A DNA stretch of 24,775 nt from a virus. Below are positions 1 through 7,805 of this stretch, in pieces. The stretch spans positions 1 to 24,775 of IMG/VR virus record IMGVR_UViG_3300025769_000795, one strand, 5' to 3'. Numbering within the stretch: position 1 is the first letter of the stretch; every line of letters starts with the position of its first letter. The notes below the pieces were generated by a model. The model ran no database searches. It was not told where the DNA came from and saw nothing but the letters and a program-made list of their open reading frames with translations. The translations under genes and the position numbers were made by a program.

Positions 1-1
1 T

Positions 2-58
2 GGTTTCTATAATGATAGTGGTCAAAATTCAATATATATGGCATTTAAAATAAACTAA
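2..58 (+). CDS. C-terminal end of a tail-fibre-like protein (partial)
   Basis: Only the last 18 codons are in the window, in a frame that is open from the left edge. The peptide ends SIYMAFKIN. Endings of the type (Y)IYMAF are common at the C-termini of phage tail or receptor-binding proteins with a lectin-like beta-sandwich, and the gene sits directly upstream of tail genes, which fits. The 5' part is missing, so the family cannot be confirmed. Confidence 0.45.
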   Translation, partial: GFYNDSGQNSIYMAFKIN

Positions 59-83
59 TGATTAATGATTAAAAAATAATAAA

Positions 84-236
84 ATGAATGGATTTGAACC
101 AACATTATTAGGAATAGTTACTTACGTTATAACAATATCACAATTAAACGAAGCACTACAATCACTTCTAATAATAGCAACGTTGGTTTATACAGTAATT
201 AAGATTATACAACTTTTAAACGATAAGAAATGGTAA
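84..236 (+). CDS. Small membrane protein, holin candidate
   Basis: This 50-residue protein is too short for usual ORF cut-offs but is well formed. It starts MNGFEPTLLG, has a hydrophobic stretch at about residues 6-17 and a second one at about 21-44 (ending in Ile/Leu/Val/Tyr-rich helix), and finishes with the charged tail NDKKW. One or two membrane-spanning helices with a cationic C-terminus is the general look of small phage holins, which permeabilise the inner membrane for lysis. It lies 25 bases after the tail-fibre-like gene and its last 7 bases overlap the next small ORF, as in compact lysis cassettes. No endolysin is visible in the window, so the holin role is an inference. Confidence 0.45.
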   Translation: MNGFEPTLLGIVTYVITISQLNEALQSLLIIATLVYTVIKIIQLLNDKKW

Positions 237-334
237 GAATATTAAGAATTATAGCAGATTGGTTAGAGAAACAAAAAAACAATTTTAAAATTTGGTGGAA
301 TAAAATCATCTCAAAATTATTATTTAAAATTTAA
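230..334 (+). CDS. Tiny cationic amphipathic protein, unknown
   Basis: This 34-residue ORF overlaps the end of the upstream membrane-protein gene by 7 bases. It begins MVRILRIIADWLEKQ and is rich in Lys, Ile and Trp, which could form an amphipathic membrane-associated helix. It ends 2 bases before the TAnnTTTG element of the tail tube gene, so it fills the gap exactly. Such a short ORF could arise by chance in A+T-rich DNA; its position is the only real support. A lysis accessory or membrane peptide is possible but not shown. Confidence 0.25.
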   Translation: MVRILRIIADWLEKQKNNFKIWWNKIISKLLFKI

Positions 335-335
335 T

Positions 336-343
336 TATATTTG
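336..343 (+). promoter_or_regulatory. Bacteroidetes-type -7 element (TATATTTG) for the tail tube gene
   Basis: TATATTTG matches TAnnTTTG, the known -7 element of Bacteroidetes primary-sigma promoters. It ends 20 bases before the ATG at 364. No clear -33 TTG is visible. It probably drives the major tail protein gene, which needs strong late expression. Confidence 0.5.
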
Positions 344-363
344 TAGTATAAAAATTATAAGCT

Positions 364-783
364 ATGGCAAGTACAGTATTTAACGGAACAAATTTATTAA
401 TCAAAATTGCGGATGATGCAGGTTCACCAACTACAATAGGACACACAACATCTTGTTCAATTTCATTTACTAACGATATGGCAGATGCCACTACAAAAGA
501 TTCAGCAGGATTTTCTGAAGTTATACCTGCAGTAAGAAGTGCAGAAATTTCTTTTGATGGTTTAATGGATTATACTGATACTAATGGTGGGCAAGAAATC
601 GCACATAAATTACTTACAAGACAAAAATGTGATTTTTCATTTGGTACAGCAGCAACTGGTGATACAGTTTACACAGGAGAAGGATATTTATCTTCAGTAG
701 AAGTATCAGGTGCAATGGAAGAAGCAGTTACATATTCAGGAACAATTACAGTTACTGGAACAATTGTAGAATCTACAAATTAA
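364..783 (+). CDS. Major tail tube protein
   Basis: At 139 residues this has the size and composition of a siphophage major tail protein of the TP901-1 type: Thr/Ser/Gly-rich, few Lys, and probably all beta. The N-terminus MASTVFNGTNLLIKI is followed by a TSCSISFTNDMADATTKDS segment, a form seen in tail tube subunits, and later the FDGLMDY and VSGAMEEAVTYSGT segments. Subunits stack as rings around the tape measure to build the tail tube. It is followed after 10 bases by the tail chaperone genes and then the tape measure, the canonical siphophage order, which strongly supports the call. A TAnnTTTG element precedes it. No sheath gene adjoins it, as expected for a non-contractile tail. Confidence 0.85.
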   Translation: MASTVFNGTNLLIKIADDAGSPTTIGHTTSCSISFTNDMADATTKDSAGFSEVIPAVRSAEISFDGLMDYTDTNGGQEIAHKLLTRQKCDFSFGTAATGDTVYTGEGYLSSVEVSGAMEEAVTYSGTITVTGTIVESTN

Positions 784-793
784 TAAATAATAA

Positions 794-1162
794 ATGACCA
801 AACAAAGAGGTTATTACACCCTAGAAATAGGTGGTAAAAAAAGAACACTCCATTTTAGTATGAACTTTTGGGCAAATTTTACTGATATGCTCAATATATC
901 TCTTGCTGAAATTGGAGATGTTTTTTCTAATGGAATTTCTATAAAAGGTTTAAGAACATTAATTTATAGTGGTCTATTAGCTTATGACCAAGAGAATAAA
1001 AAAGAAATAGATTATGATGAGTTTGATATTGGTAATTGGTTGGAAGATATTGAAGCGACAGAAATCGAAAAAATTGTCGTAGCAATGACAGAATCTAAAA
1101 TATTAGGTAATTCTTTAAACGGAGGTTTAGAAAGAAATCCTACTGATTCAAAAAAAAAATAG
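794..1162 (+). CDS. Tail assembly chaperone, short form (gpG-like)
   Basis: This 122-residue protein sits between the tail tube and tape measure genes, the place of the tail assembly chaperone in siphophages. It starts MTKQRGYYTLEIGGKKRTLHFSM; a core beginning with an EIGGKKR-type strand and a helix-rich middle is usual for these proteins in Bacteroidetes phages. The reading frame stops at TAG 1160-1162 immediately after ten A residues. The -1 frame continues without a stop for about 108 codons, so this is the unshifted product of a G/GT pair. In lambda, gpG and gpGT bind the tape measure protein and tail tube subunits during assembly and are absent from the virion. Confidence 0.8.
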   Translation: MTKQRGYYTLEIGGKKRTLHFSMNFWANFTDMLNISLAEIGDVFSNGISIKGLRTLIYSGLLAYDQENKKEIDYDEFDIGNWLEDIEATEIEKIVVAMTESKILGNSLNGGLERNPTDSKKK

Positions 1163-1488
1163 CAGATAAACTTTCTTGGGATGATATAACTGATTTTTAT
1201 ATTGGTTATGTAGGTGTAAATCCAAATGAATTTTGGTGCAATACTTTTAAAGAAAATATTCTTGTTTCTGAATCTTTTTTTATTAAAAACAATTTAAAGT
1301 GGGAACAAACGCGTTTTGTTGCTTCAATGATACATAATGTCAATTGCTCAAAGAAAAGCCAAATGGTGAAGCCTCAAGACCTTATAGAGCTACCTCAAGA
1401 TAAAGTAAAAAAATTACAACCAAAAACATCTAAAGAGGAATTTGAAAAGTACCAAGAACTTATTAATAGTAAGTTGAATAAAAATTAG
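794..1488 (+). CDS. Tail assembly chaperone, -1 frameshift long form (gpGT-like)
   Basis: If ribosomes slip back one base on the A-run at 1150-1159, translation passes the TAG at 1160 and continues as ATA-GCA through 1162-1488, giving a fusion of about 231 residues. The extension reads ADKLSWDDITDFYIGYVGV at its start, then a WEQTRFVASMIHN segment and a C-terminal PQDLIELPQDK segment. Aromatic-rich helices followed by a Pro/Leu tail are typical of T domains of tail chaperones. The T frame has no ATG until about 1330, well inside the domain, so separate initiation is unlikely. The T frame is protein-like over its whole length and ends 2 bases before the promoter element of the tape measure gene. 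Confidence 0.75.
1150..1159 (+). other. Slippery A-run for -1 ribosomal frameshifting
   Basis: Ten consecutive A residues precede the TAG at 1160-1162. In the zero frame they encode the A of TCA plus three AAA Lys codons; the heptamer A-AAA-AAA is a classical -1 slippery sequence. I see no convincing downstream hairpin; the stop codon immediately behind the run could itself provide the pause. Reiterative transcription on the A-run could give the same product. Confidence 0.7.
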
Positions 1489-1489
1489 T

Positions 1490-1497
1490 TATTTTTG
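1490..1497 (+). promoter_or_regulatory. -7 element (TATTTTTG) abutting the tape measure start
   Basis: TATTTTTG matches TAnnTTTG and ends 4 bases before the ATG at 1502. If transcription starts at the usual distance, about 5-8 bases further on, the mRNA would begin at or next to the start codon and be essentially leaderless. A TTG at 1474-1476 is closer than the usual -33 spacing. Confidence 0.45.
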
Positions 1498-1501
1498 TAT
1501 T

Positions 1502-3766
1502 ATGTTAGGAGCCGAACACAATTATAATCTTAAAGTAAATCTTACTGGTAATGCAACTCAATTAAATATTGCATTACAAAGTTCAACATCTAAACTTCAA
1601 CGATTTGCGGCAAGAGCAAAATCAATAGGTAGCACATTATCTAGAAGTTTAACATTACCATTAGCTTTAGTAGGTGGTGCATCTGTAAAAATGGCATTGG
1701 ACTTTGATAAATCAATGACTAAAATAAAAACATTAGTAGGTGTAGCAAGTGATGAAGTAGATGCAATGGGTGGTGCAGTTAAAAGGTTAGCAGTCGATAC
1801 AGGTGTTAATGCTAATGATGCTGCAGACGCATTGTTTTTTATTACTTCAGCAGGTTTACGAGGTGCTGATGCTATGAAAGTTTTAGAAGCAGCAACAAAA
1901 GCTAGTGCAATTGGTCTTGGTGAAGTTAAGACAGTAGCAGATGCAGTTACTAGTGCAGTTAATGCTTATGGTCAAGAAAATTTAAGTGCCGAAAGTGCAA
2001 CAGATATTTTAACTGCTGCAGTTCGTGAAGGTAAATTAGAAGCAGATAGTTTAGCACAATCAATGGGTAAAGTATTACCTGTATCATCTCAATTAGGTGT
2101 AGGATTTGAAGAAGTAGGTGCAGCTTTAGCGGCAATGTCAAGAACAGGTACAGATGCAGCGATGGCAACAACTTCGTTACGTGGTATTTTATCTGCACTA
2201 TTAAATCCATCTTCACAAGCTAATGAAGAATTAGAAAATTTTGGTTTATCAGCACAAGGATTAAGAGAACAATTAAAAGAACAAGGTTTGCTATCTGTAC
2301 TTAAAACTTTAACAGATAGATTTGGTGACAATCAAGAAGCAGCAGGTAAAGTGTTTGGTAATGTTAGAGCATTGACAGGTGTTTTAGATTTAATGGGAAA
2401 TAATGTCGGTACAACTGAACAGATTTTTGCCAGTATGACAGACACAACAGGAACTTTAAATACTGCATTTACAGAATTAGAAGATGAATTAAGTTTTAAA
2501 TTTAAAAAATCATTAGAAGCTGTAAGAACTTCTTTTACAGAATTAGGTAAAACTTTAGCAGTTACAATTTTACCTTTTATACAAAAATTAGCAGGATTTT
2601 TAACTACTGCAATAAACAAGTTTAACAATTTAGATACCTCAACACAAAATCTTGTTTTAACATTAGTAGGATTAACTGCAGCATTAGGTCCTGCTATATT
2701 AATTATTTCAAATTTAGCAGCTGCATTTGCTTTATTAGCATCACCTGTTGTTTTAGTTTCAGCAGCAGTAGTTGCACTAGTATTAGCTTTTGAACACGTT
2801 CAAACTAATATACAAATGGTTGGTTTACAATTAGCAAAATTTGCAGAAAAAAGTATTGCAAAAATTATGGCAATAGTTGAAATAGGCAAATCAATATTTG
2901 GTAAAAAAACTCGTGAAGAAATTGAATCTAATTTAGATAAAACATTAAAAAGCATAGATGATAAGTTTGACTCAATGATTGAAGCATTAGACCCATTAGG
3001 TGAAAGTATTTTAGAAAAAATATCATCTGCAGTTGGTAGTTTAATGGATGAATTTAAACAAGTAGGTGTAGGAATTGGAGGTGCAATTAGTGATGGAATA
3101 CAACAAGGCATTACAAAAGAAAGAGGAATTGATACAAGTATGTTTGCTGATAATCCTAAAATAACTTCTGACACTAGTGGTTTAGATGAATTACTTGTAC
3201 AAGGAACAAAAAAGACTAGAGAAGAATTAAATAAATTAGCAGAAGCTACAACACAAGCAGGTTCTGTAGCAACAAGTGCTTTACAAGCAATGTTTAATAC
3301 ATTGTCAGGTCAATTAGCAAAAGTATTTTCAGGTGGAACTGCATCATTCGAACAATTTGCACAACAAGTATTTTCAATAATAGGCGATTTGTTAATTCAA
3401 TTAGGAATGATGGCAATTGCATCTGCTGATATATTTGCAGCTTTTGGAAATCCTTTTACTTCAGTCGTAGCAGGTCTTGCAGCTATCGCATTAGGTGCAG
3501 CTATAAAAGGAATTGTAAATAAAGTTCGTGGTGGTAAAGTTATGGAGTTTGCAAATGGTGGAATTATAAGTGGACCAACATTAGGTCTTATGGGGGAATA
3601 TTCAGGTGCAAGACACAATCCTGAAGTTGTAGCACCATTAGATAAATTAAAAAATATGATAGGTTCAAATGGTTCTCAAAACTTATCAGGTGAGTTTGTA
3701 GTTAGAGGACAAGATTTAGTTGTTGCATTACAAAGAGCAGAAAGAAACCGAAACAGATTTAAATAA
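1502..3766 (+). CDS. Tail tape measure protein
   Basis: This 754-residue protein sets tail length and is threaded in the tube lumen. Its N-terminal half is a long Ala/Gly-rich helical region matching the TP901/PhageMin tail domain: the LTGNATQLNIALQSSTSKL start, an AFDKSMTKIKTLVGVA-like core (here MALDFDKSMTKI), and repeats such as AADALFFITSAGLRGADAM and TSLRGILSALLNPSSQA. A strongly hydrophobic block at about residues 384-430 could form membrane segments used in DNA entry. The C-terminus has a second Ala/Gly-rich hydrophobic block and then IISGPTLGLMGEYSGAR, a motif typical of tape measure C-termini. By the usual 0.15 nm per residue it predicts a tail of roughly 110 nm. The stop codon overlaps the next gene's start by one base (TAATG). 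Confidence 0.93.
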   Translation: MLGAEHNYNLKVNLTGNATQLNIALQSSTSKLQRFAARAKSIGSTLSRSLTLPLALVGGASVKMALDFDKSMTKIKTLVGVASDEVDAMGGAVKRLAVDTGVNANDAADALFFITSAGLRGADAMKVLEAATKASAIGLGEVKTVADAVTSAVNAYGQENLSAESATDILTAAVREGKLEADSLAQSMGKVLPVSSQLGVGFEEVGAALAAMSRTGTDAAMATTSLRGILSALLNPSSQANEELENFGLSAQGLREQLKEQGLLSVLKTLTDRFGDNQEAAGKVFGNVRALTGVLDLMGNNVGTTEQIFASMTDTTGTLNTAFTELEDELSFKFKKSLEAVRTSFTELGKTLAVTILPFIQKLAGFLTTAINKFNNLDTSTQNLVLTLVGLTAALGPAILIISNLAAAFALLASPVVLVSAAVVALVLAFEHVQTNIQMVGLQLAKFAEKSIAKIMAIVEIGKSIFGKKTREEIESNLDKTLKSIDDKFDSMIEALDPLGESILEKISSAVGSLMDEFKQVGVGIGGAISDGIQQGITKERGIDTSMFADNPKITSDTSGLDELLVQGTKKTREELNKLAEATTQAGSVATSALQAMFNTLSGQLAKVFSGGTASFEQFAQQVFSIIGDLLIQLGMMAIASADIFAAFGNPFTSVVAGLAAIALGAAIKGIVNKVRGGKVMEFANGGIISGPTLGLMGEYSGARHNPEVVAPLDKLKNMIGSNGSQNLSGEFVVRGQDLVVALQRAERNRNRFK

Positions 3767-6700
3767 TGGCTTACGGAGTTAAATATGAACTTGATTTCTC
3801 TGATGTAAAAGGTAATCAAAGAAGTTTACAGATACTAAAAAAAAATTATGTTGGTGATGTAAATCCAATTGTTGGTACTGCTAACCCTGTGATTATTAAA
3901 TACACTAATGATGATGATTTTTATAATCCAATTATTGGTTCTTCTTGTATAGTTAATTTAAAAAATACAGACACAATTTCTTATGATGAGTTTATAAACT
4001 TTGATGAAAGAGAATATAAAATAAGAGTTAATATCGGTGTTGAAGATGAAGCAGCAGATATTGATTCACCACTTTGGCAAGTTGCAGATACAAATTGGGA
4101 TGCAACAGATTACAATTGGGCAACAGGAACAATATTTCAAGTTTATTGGGAGGGGTTTTTAGTTTCAGACACTTTTACAGAAGCAATACAATCTAAACCT
4201 TTTGATATAAGTTTACGAGCAATAGATAATTTAGGTACACTTGATTCATTTTTAATACCTGATGGAAGAATTAATACAAATGCAGATGGTACAATAAAAG
4301 TTGCAGCAGGTGAACAAACTTTATTAGATTCAGCTTTTTATTACATACATAAAATATTAGCATTTACAGGTCTTGATTTTGATATCTATATTCAAAATAA
4401 TATTAGAAAAATAAATCCATCTACAGGTAGTGTAGAAACTGAAAATAATAATTTATTTCAAGATATATTAATTAATGAGTTTGCATTACAAGAAAACTTT
4501 TCAAAATTATCATCAAAAAAAGTTTTAGAAAATATTTTAAGAATTACTAATTCAAGAATTTATCAAGCTAATGCAAGTTGGTATATTGTTTCAAATAGTA
4601 ATTATTATGATACCTCTATTTCAGGTGCTTTAACAACTACTGAAGATTCTACTGGAGAAAATCAAGATAACACAGTGTTTAATCCTGATGTTACAACACT
4701 TTCTATTGGTACTCCTACGAACACGAGTGGAATTTTACAAGGACTAATAATTAGTGATAGAGGTTTAACAATTATAGAAAGAGGATTTTATTTTGGTAAA
4801 AATCCAATTATATTATCTAATCCTAAAGTAGTTTCAACAGATACATCAACAACTTTTACTTCAACACAAACATCTTTAGATACCGGTGATACGTATTATA
4901 TAATGGCTTATGCTAAAAATAATGCAACAACAGAAGGAACAGGCGGTGTAATAGAATATGTTCCAGGAGGTATAACACCAGACCCTGAACCTGACCCAAT
5001 ATCACCAACATTAACATCTATACAACCAAATGGTTATAATGTAACAAATACATCTATACCTTGTGCAGCACAAGTTGATAATGTAGGAACAAGTAATGTA
5101 ACTAAATATGGTTTTTACTTTGGAACAAATAGTAATCTATATACAGAAAATACAAGGTATGAAGTAGCTACTGGTCAAAATTTATCAAATCCTTTTGGTT
5201 TTGTTACTGATACATCCGGTGCTCCATTTAATTTAACTTTAACTGCAGGAACACCATATTACATAACACCATTTGCAGTAAACAGTACTGGTGAAGGTGT
5301 TGGAACGACAATCACACAATATACTTGGAATGCTTGGGAGTTAAGAAAACAATCAGATTCATCTCAAGAATTTGTTCCATATACAAATGATTCCAGAACA
5401 GATAATGTTTATATTTCAACTTCATCAAGTTCTGCTGAATGTTATACAATAATGATTGGTGCTTTTAGGGCAAGTTTAGCAGGTTTGCCAACAATATCAG
5501 GTGCTTGTCAGGATGATACAACTGAACCAGAAGAATCAGTAGAACAAACTTGTGTTAAAATAAGATTATATAGGAGTAATACTGCAAAAGATTTATGTTG
5601 TGAAACACCAACAAGTAGAGATGCATATATAAATGGAACTGATTTTTATAGTAATACAGGAACAACTAAAGTATTTATTAATGATGATTGTAGTACACTT
5701 TTAACAAGCAATCAATATTTATCAAGCGATTTAGTAAATTACAGATATTGGAATGGTACTAATTTACAAAATACAATTGGTTGTCAATCAACATCAGTAG
5801 ATAAATGTGAAGAAGATGTTGTAACTCCATCAGCATTTGTTGTTAAAAATGAAATTACAAATGAAGAAGATTTTGTTGTATATAATGCAGCATTTTCTAT
5901 TGAAGAAAGAGTAACAATTTCAAATGATGTTCAAAATGAATGTTGGACAATAATTCAAGAATATCCTGCTTCTGCAAATCCTACAAGAACAATAACTGCA
6001 AGTTGTACTACACCGAAACCTACACCAACTGAATCTTGTCCAACAATGACATTTTTTGCAAGATATTTAAAATGTAATGATGATAGAATAGAAATAATTG
6101 GGAATAATACTGAAAACTTTCCAAACTATATAAAACAAAAATCTACAGGTGATTGTTGGTCATTTATAGATAGGACAGGTCAAACACAAAGTGATGATAA
6201 TTTTAATTTAGGATGTACACCTACTAATAAATTTGAAATAGATTTTTTAAGTTGTGATGATTGTTTAGGAATATCTACAACAACACAATTACCACCACCA
6301 CCTACAACTACAACACAACCATCTATATTTTATAGAATATATCAAAGTTTGCAATCTAATTGTAGTGCAGATGATACTATTATAGAAGTTTTTAATCAAA
6401 CAAATGATTTTCCAACAGTTATTACAAATGGTTCTATATGTTACACATCACTACAAGATGGTGGAGCAGGTGAAAGTGGTGATGTAGATAATTTCTTGGA
6501 TTTTGCAGATTGTGCAGCTTGTCAAGCATATTTAAGCACAACAACAACACAAGCACCTACTACGACACAAGCACCTTGTATTGCAATACAGGCGAATGTA
6601 ACAACAAGTGCATTAAATGCTTGTTGTGGTGGAAAAGCAATAACTATATATATTAATTCTACTTCATTATCTACTACTACTGTGGTTTATACAAATTCAA

Positions 6701-6822
6701 ATTGTACTACAATACTAGGAGCAGGTAATTTTATAAAACATAGTGAAGGATTATTTTACTGGAATGGAAATACTTTATCATCTTCAACTTGTCCTGGTTG
6801 TTCAGATGGTGCAATACAATAA
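3766..6822 (+). CDS. Large modular tail-tip / receptor-binding protein with mucin-like linkers
   Basis: This 1018-residue protein follows the tape measure, the place of distal-tail, hub and receptor-binding proteins. Residues 1 to about 285 look like a baseplate-type domain (LDFSDVKGNQRSLQILKKN; WQVADTNWDATDYNWATG). Two FN3-like beta units follow at about 312-401 and 413-520, sharing an RGFYFGKNP/YGFYFGTNS strand and a GDTYYIMAYAKN/GTPYYITPFAVN strand. The rest is a mosaic of Cys-rich units, each in two copies: C1 524-581, A1 596-673, C2 689-747, B1 758-833, B2 854-919, A2 938-1012. Pro/Thr linkers lie at about 402-412, 748-757, 837-853 and 924-937. The many paired Cys suggest disulphides or metal sites outside the cell. 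A glycosyltransferase gene begins at the next base. A role in host attachment is inferred from position and architecture; the exact receptor is unknown. Confidence 0.7.
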   Translation: MAYGVKYELDFSDVKGNQRSLQILKKNYVGDVNPIVGTANPVIIKYTNDDDFYNPIIGSSCIVNLKNTDTISYDEFINFDEREYKIRVNIGVEDEAADIDSPLWQVADTNWDATDYNWATGTIFQVYWEGFLVSDTFTEAIQSKPFDISLRAIDNLGTLDSFLIPDGRINTNADGTIKVAAGEQTLLDSAFYYIHKILAFTGLDFDIYIQNNIRKINPSTGSVETENNNLFQDILINEFALQENFSKLSSKKVLENILRITNSRIYQANASWYIVSNSNYYDTSISGALTTTEDSTGENQDNTVFNPDVTTLSIGTPTNTSGILQGLIISDRGLTIIERGFYFGKNPIILSNPKVVSTDTSTTFTSTQTSLDTGDTYYIMAYAKNNATTEGTGGVIEYVPGGITPDPEPDPISPTLTSIQPNGYNVTNTSIPCAAQVDNVGTSNVTKYGFYFGTNSNLYTENTRYEVATGQNLSNPFGFVTDTSGAPFNLTLTAGTPYYITPFAVNSTGEGVGTTITQYTWNAWELRKQSDSSQEFVPYTNDSRTDNVYISTSSSSAECYTIMIGAFRASLAGLPTISGACQDDTTEPEESVEQTCVKIRLYRSNTAKDLCCETPTSRDAYINGTDFYSNTGTTKVFINDDCSTLLTSNQYLSSDLVNYRYWNGTNLQNTIGCQSTSVDKCEEDVVTPSAFVVKNEITNEEDFVVYNAAFSIEERVTISNDVQNECWTIIQEYPASANPTRTITASCTTPKPTPTESCPTMTFFARYLKCNDDRIEIIGNNTENFPNYIKQKSTGDCWSFIDRTGQTQSDDNFNLGCTPTNKFEIDFLSCDDCLGISTTTQLPPPPTTTTQPSIFYRIYQSLQSNCSADDTIIEVFNQTNDFPTVITNGSICYTSLQDGGAGESGDVDNFLDFADCAACQAYLSTTTTQAPTTTQAPCIAIQANVTTSALNACCGGKAITIYINSTSLSTTTVVYTNSNCTTILGAGNFIKHSEGLFYWNGNTLSSSTCPGCSDGAIQ
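5335..6006 (+). repeat. Internal duplicated protein modules C1-A1-C2 in the tail-tip gene
   Basis: Module C occurs at 5335-5508 and 5830-6006. Both copies show K...(Q/E)(E/D)FVxY, a VxIS segment, ECxTI, and end with a TI-x-(G/A)-(A/S)-C motif. Between them lies module A1 (5551-5784), with CC, YINGT, a T-x-V-x-I-N-x-x-C strand and YRYWNG. The copies are diverged at DNA level, so this is an old duplication. Confidence 0.6.
6037..6801 (+). repeat. Internal duplicated modules B1, B2, A2 separated by Thr/Pro linkers
   Basis: B1 (6037-6264) and B2 (6325-6522) share a FFARY/IFYRIY start, a Cys, a D-x-I-I/E strand, an (N/D)FPxxI turn, an internal Cys and a closing CDDC/CAAC pair. Linkers STTTQLPPPPTTTTQPS (6274-6324) and STTTTQAPTTTQAP (6535-6576) flank B2. 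A2 (6577-6801) repeats module A1 from upstream: CC, YINST, V-x-Y-T-N-x-x-C, FYWNGNTL and a final C-x-x-C. Confidence 0.6.
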
Positions 6823-7737
6823 ATGAGATATATATGCTGTCAACCATCTAATATTTATTATTCGTGGCAAGTAGACACTATGATTTATAGTTTTATAAAT
6901 AATGGTATAAATCAAGAACAAATAGACATAGTTTTCTCAATCAAATCTGCGAATGAAAATTCTTGTCTTTACTTATTAGATAAATATCCTAATGTTAATT
7001 TTTATTTTTATCCTGATACAAGAAAAAGTGTTAAATATATTTCTAGTGTAAGACCATATACATTAAAAAAACATTTTTATAAATACCCTGAATTGTATAA
7101 AGGAACTTTTATGTATCACGATTGCGATATAGCATTAACTAAACCATTAGAAATAGATAATTATTTATGTGGGTGCGACCAAACTTGTTATTTAAGTGAT
7201 ACGATTAGTTATATTGGACACAATTATATATTGTCTAAAGGTCAAGATGTTTTAGATTTAATGTGTAGTGTAGCAAATATTGATAAAGAAGTTGTAAAAC
7301 AAAACGAAGAAAATTCAGGTGGTGCTCAATATGTTTTAAAAAATATAGATTATACTTTTTGGGAAGAAGTAGAAAAAGATTGTGAGAATTTGTTTTATGA
7401 AGTTGTTAAACTTAATACTAAAAAAGTTGCAAAAGATGATAGACATCACCCATTACAAATATGGTGTGCTGATATGTGGGCAGTACTTTGGAATTTATGG
7501 AAAAGAGATAGAAAAACAAAAATCATAAAAGAATTAAATTTTACTTGGGCAACAGAACCTATTGTTAAATGGGGTGAAAATTCTATATTTCATAATGCAG
7601 GTATTAACAATAATAAAGACAATGCATTTTATAAAGCAAACTATATAAGTAAGATTCCACCTAATAATTTAGAGATAAATCCGACATTAACTTCATTTAA
7701 ATATTATGAATTAGTTAAAAATATATTAAATAATTAA
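6823..7737 (+). CDS. Putative glycosyltransferase (GT-A-like) in the tail cluster
   Basis: This 304-residue protein starts at the base after the tail-tip stop codon. The segment TFMYHDCDIALTKPL (about 96-109) contains a D-C-D motif after a hydrophobic strand, the metal and nucleotide-sugar binding DXD of GT-A glycosyltransferases. The N-terminal RYICCQPSNIYYSWQVDTM resembles the first Rossmann-like strand and helix. Further on come SGGAQY (about 165) and a His/Trp-rich DDRHHPLQIWCADMWAVLW segment that could shape the acceptor site, and a late HNAG motif near 258. No signal peptide or membrane helix is visible, so it should act in the cytoplasm. Placement between two tail genes suggests it glycosylates a virion protein, plausibly the Thr/Pro linkers of its neighbour; that target is inference. 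Other nucleotide-sugar or nucleotidyl transfer activity is possible. Confidence 0.6.
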   Translation: MRYICCQPSNIYYSWQVDTMIYSFINNGINQEQIDIVFSIKSANENSCLYLLDKYPNVNFYFYPDTRKSVKYISSVRPYTLKKHFYKYPELYKGTFMYHDCDIALTKPLEIDNYLCGCDQTCYLSDTISYIGHNYILSKGQDVLDLMCSVANIDKEVVKQNEENSGGAQYVLKNIDYTFWEEVEKDCENLFYEVVKLNTKKVAKDDRHHPLQIWCADMWAVLWNLWKRDRKTKIIKELNFTWATEPIVKWGENSIFHNAGINNNKDNAFYKANYISKIPPNNLEINPTLTSFKYYELVKNILNN

Positions 7738-7740
7738 AAA

Positions 7741-7763
7741 AATATTTTCTTATTTAAAATATT
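7741..7763 (+). other. A+T-only inverted repeat upstream of the accessory gene
   Basis: AATATTTT (7741-7748) and AAAATATT (7756-7763) form a perfect 8-bp inverted repeat with a 7-base loop. It follows the glycosyltransferase stop codon and runs into the shared control element at 7756-7778. It could be an operator or a weak terminator; there is no following T-run, so a terminator is less likely. Confidence 0.3.
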
Positions 7764-7778
7764 CTTTGTATATTTATA
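7756..7778 (+). promoter_or_regulatory. Putative promoter/control element shared with 17411-17433
   Basis: A 23-base stretch here is identical, apart from one base, to 17411-17433. The core reads CTTTGTATATTTATA here and CTTTGTATCTTTATA there. Both lie 17-27 bases upstream of the ATG of a small unknown gene. TATATTTA/TATCTTTA resembles TAnnTTTG with a changed last base; the exact -7 assignment is ambiguous. The matching distance to start codons supports a common promoter or operator. Confidence 0.5.
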
Positions 7779-7805
7779 CTATAAATAATAATAAAAACAA
7801 TTAAA

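Noticed and set aside
1959-3618. Several minus-strand ORFs opposite the tape measure gene
   Set aside because: They are antisense shadows of a repetitive Ala/Gly-rich gene and show Leu/Ser-rich unnatural composition and no gene-like context.
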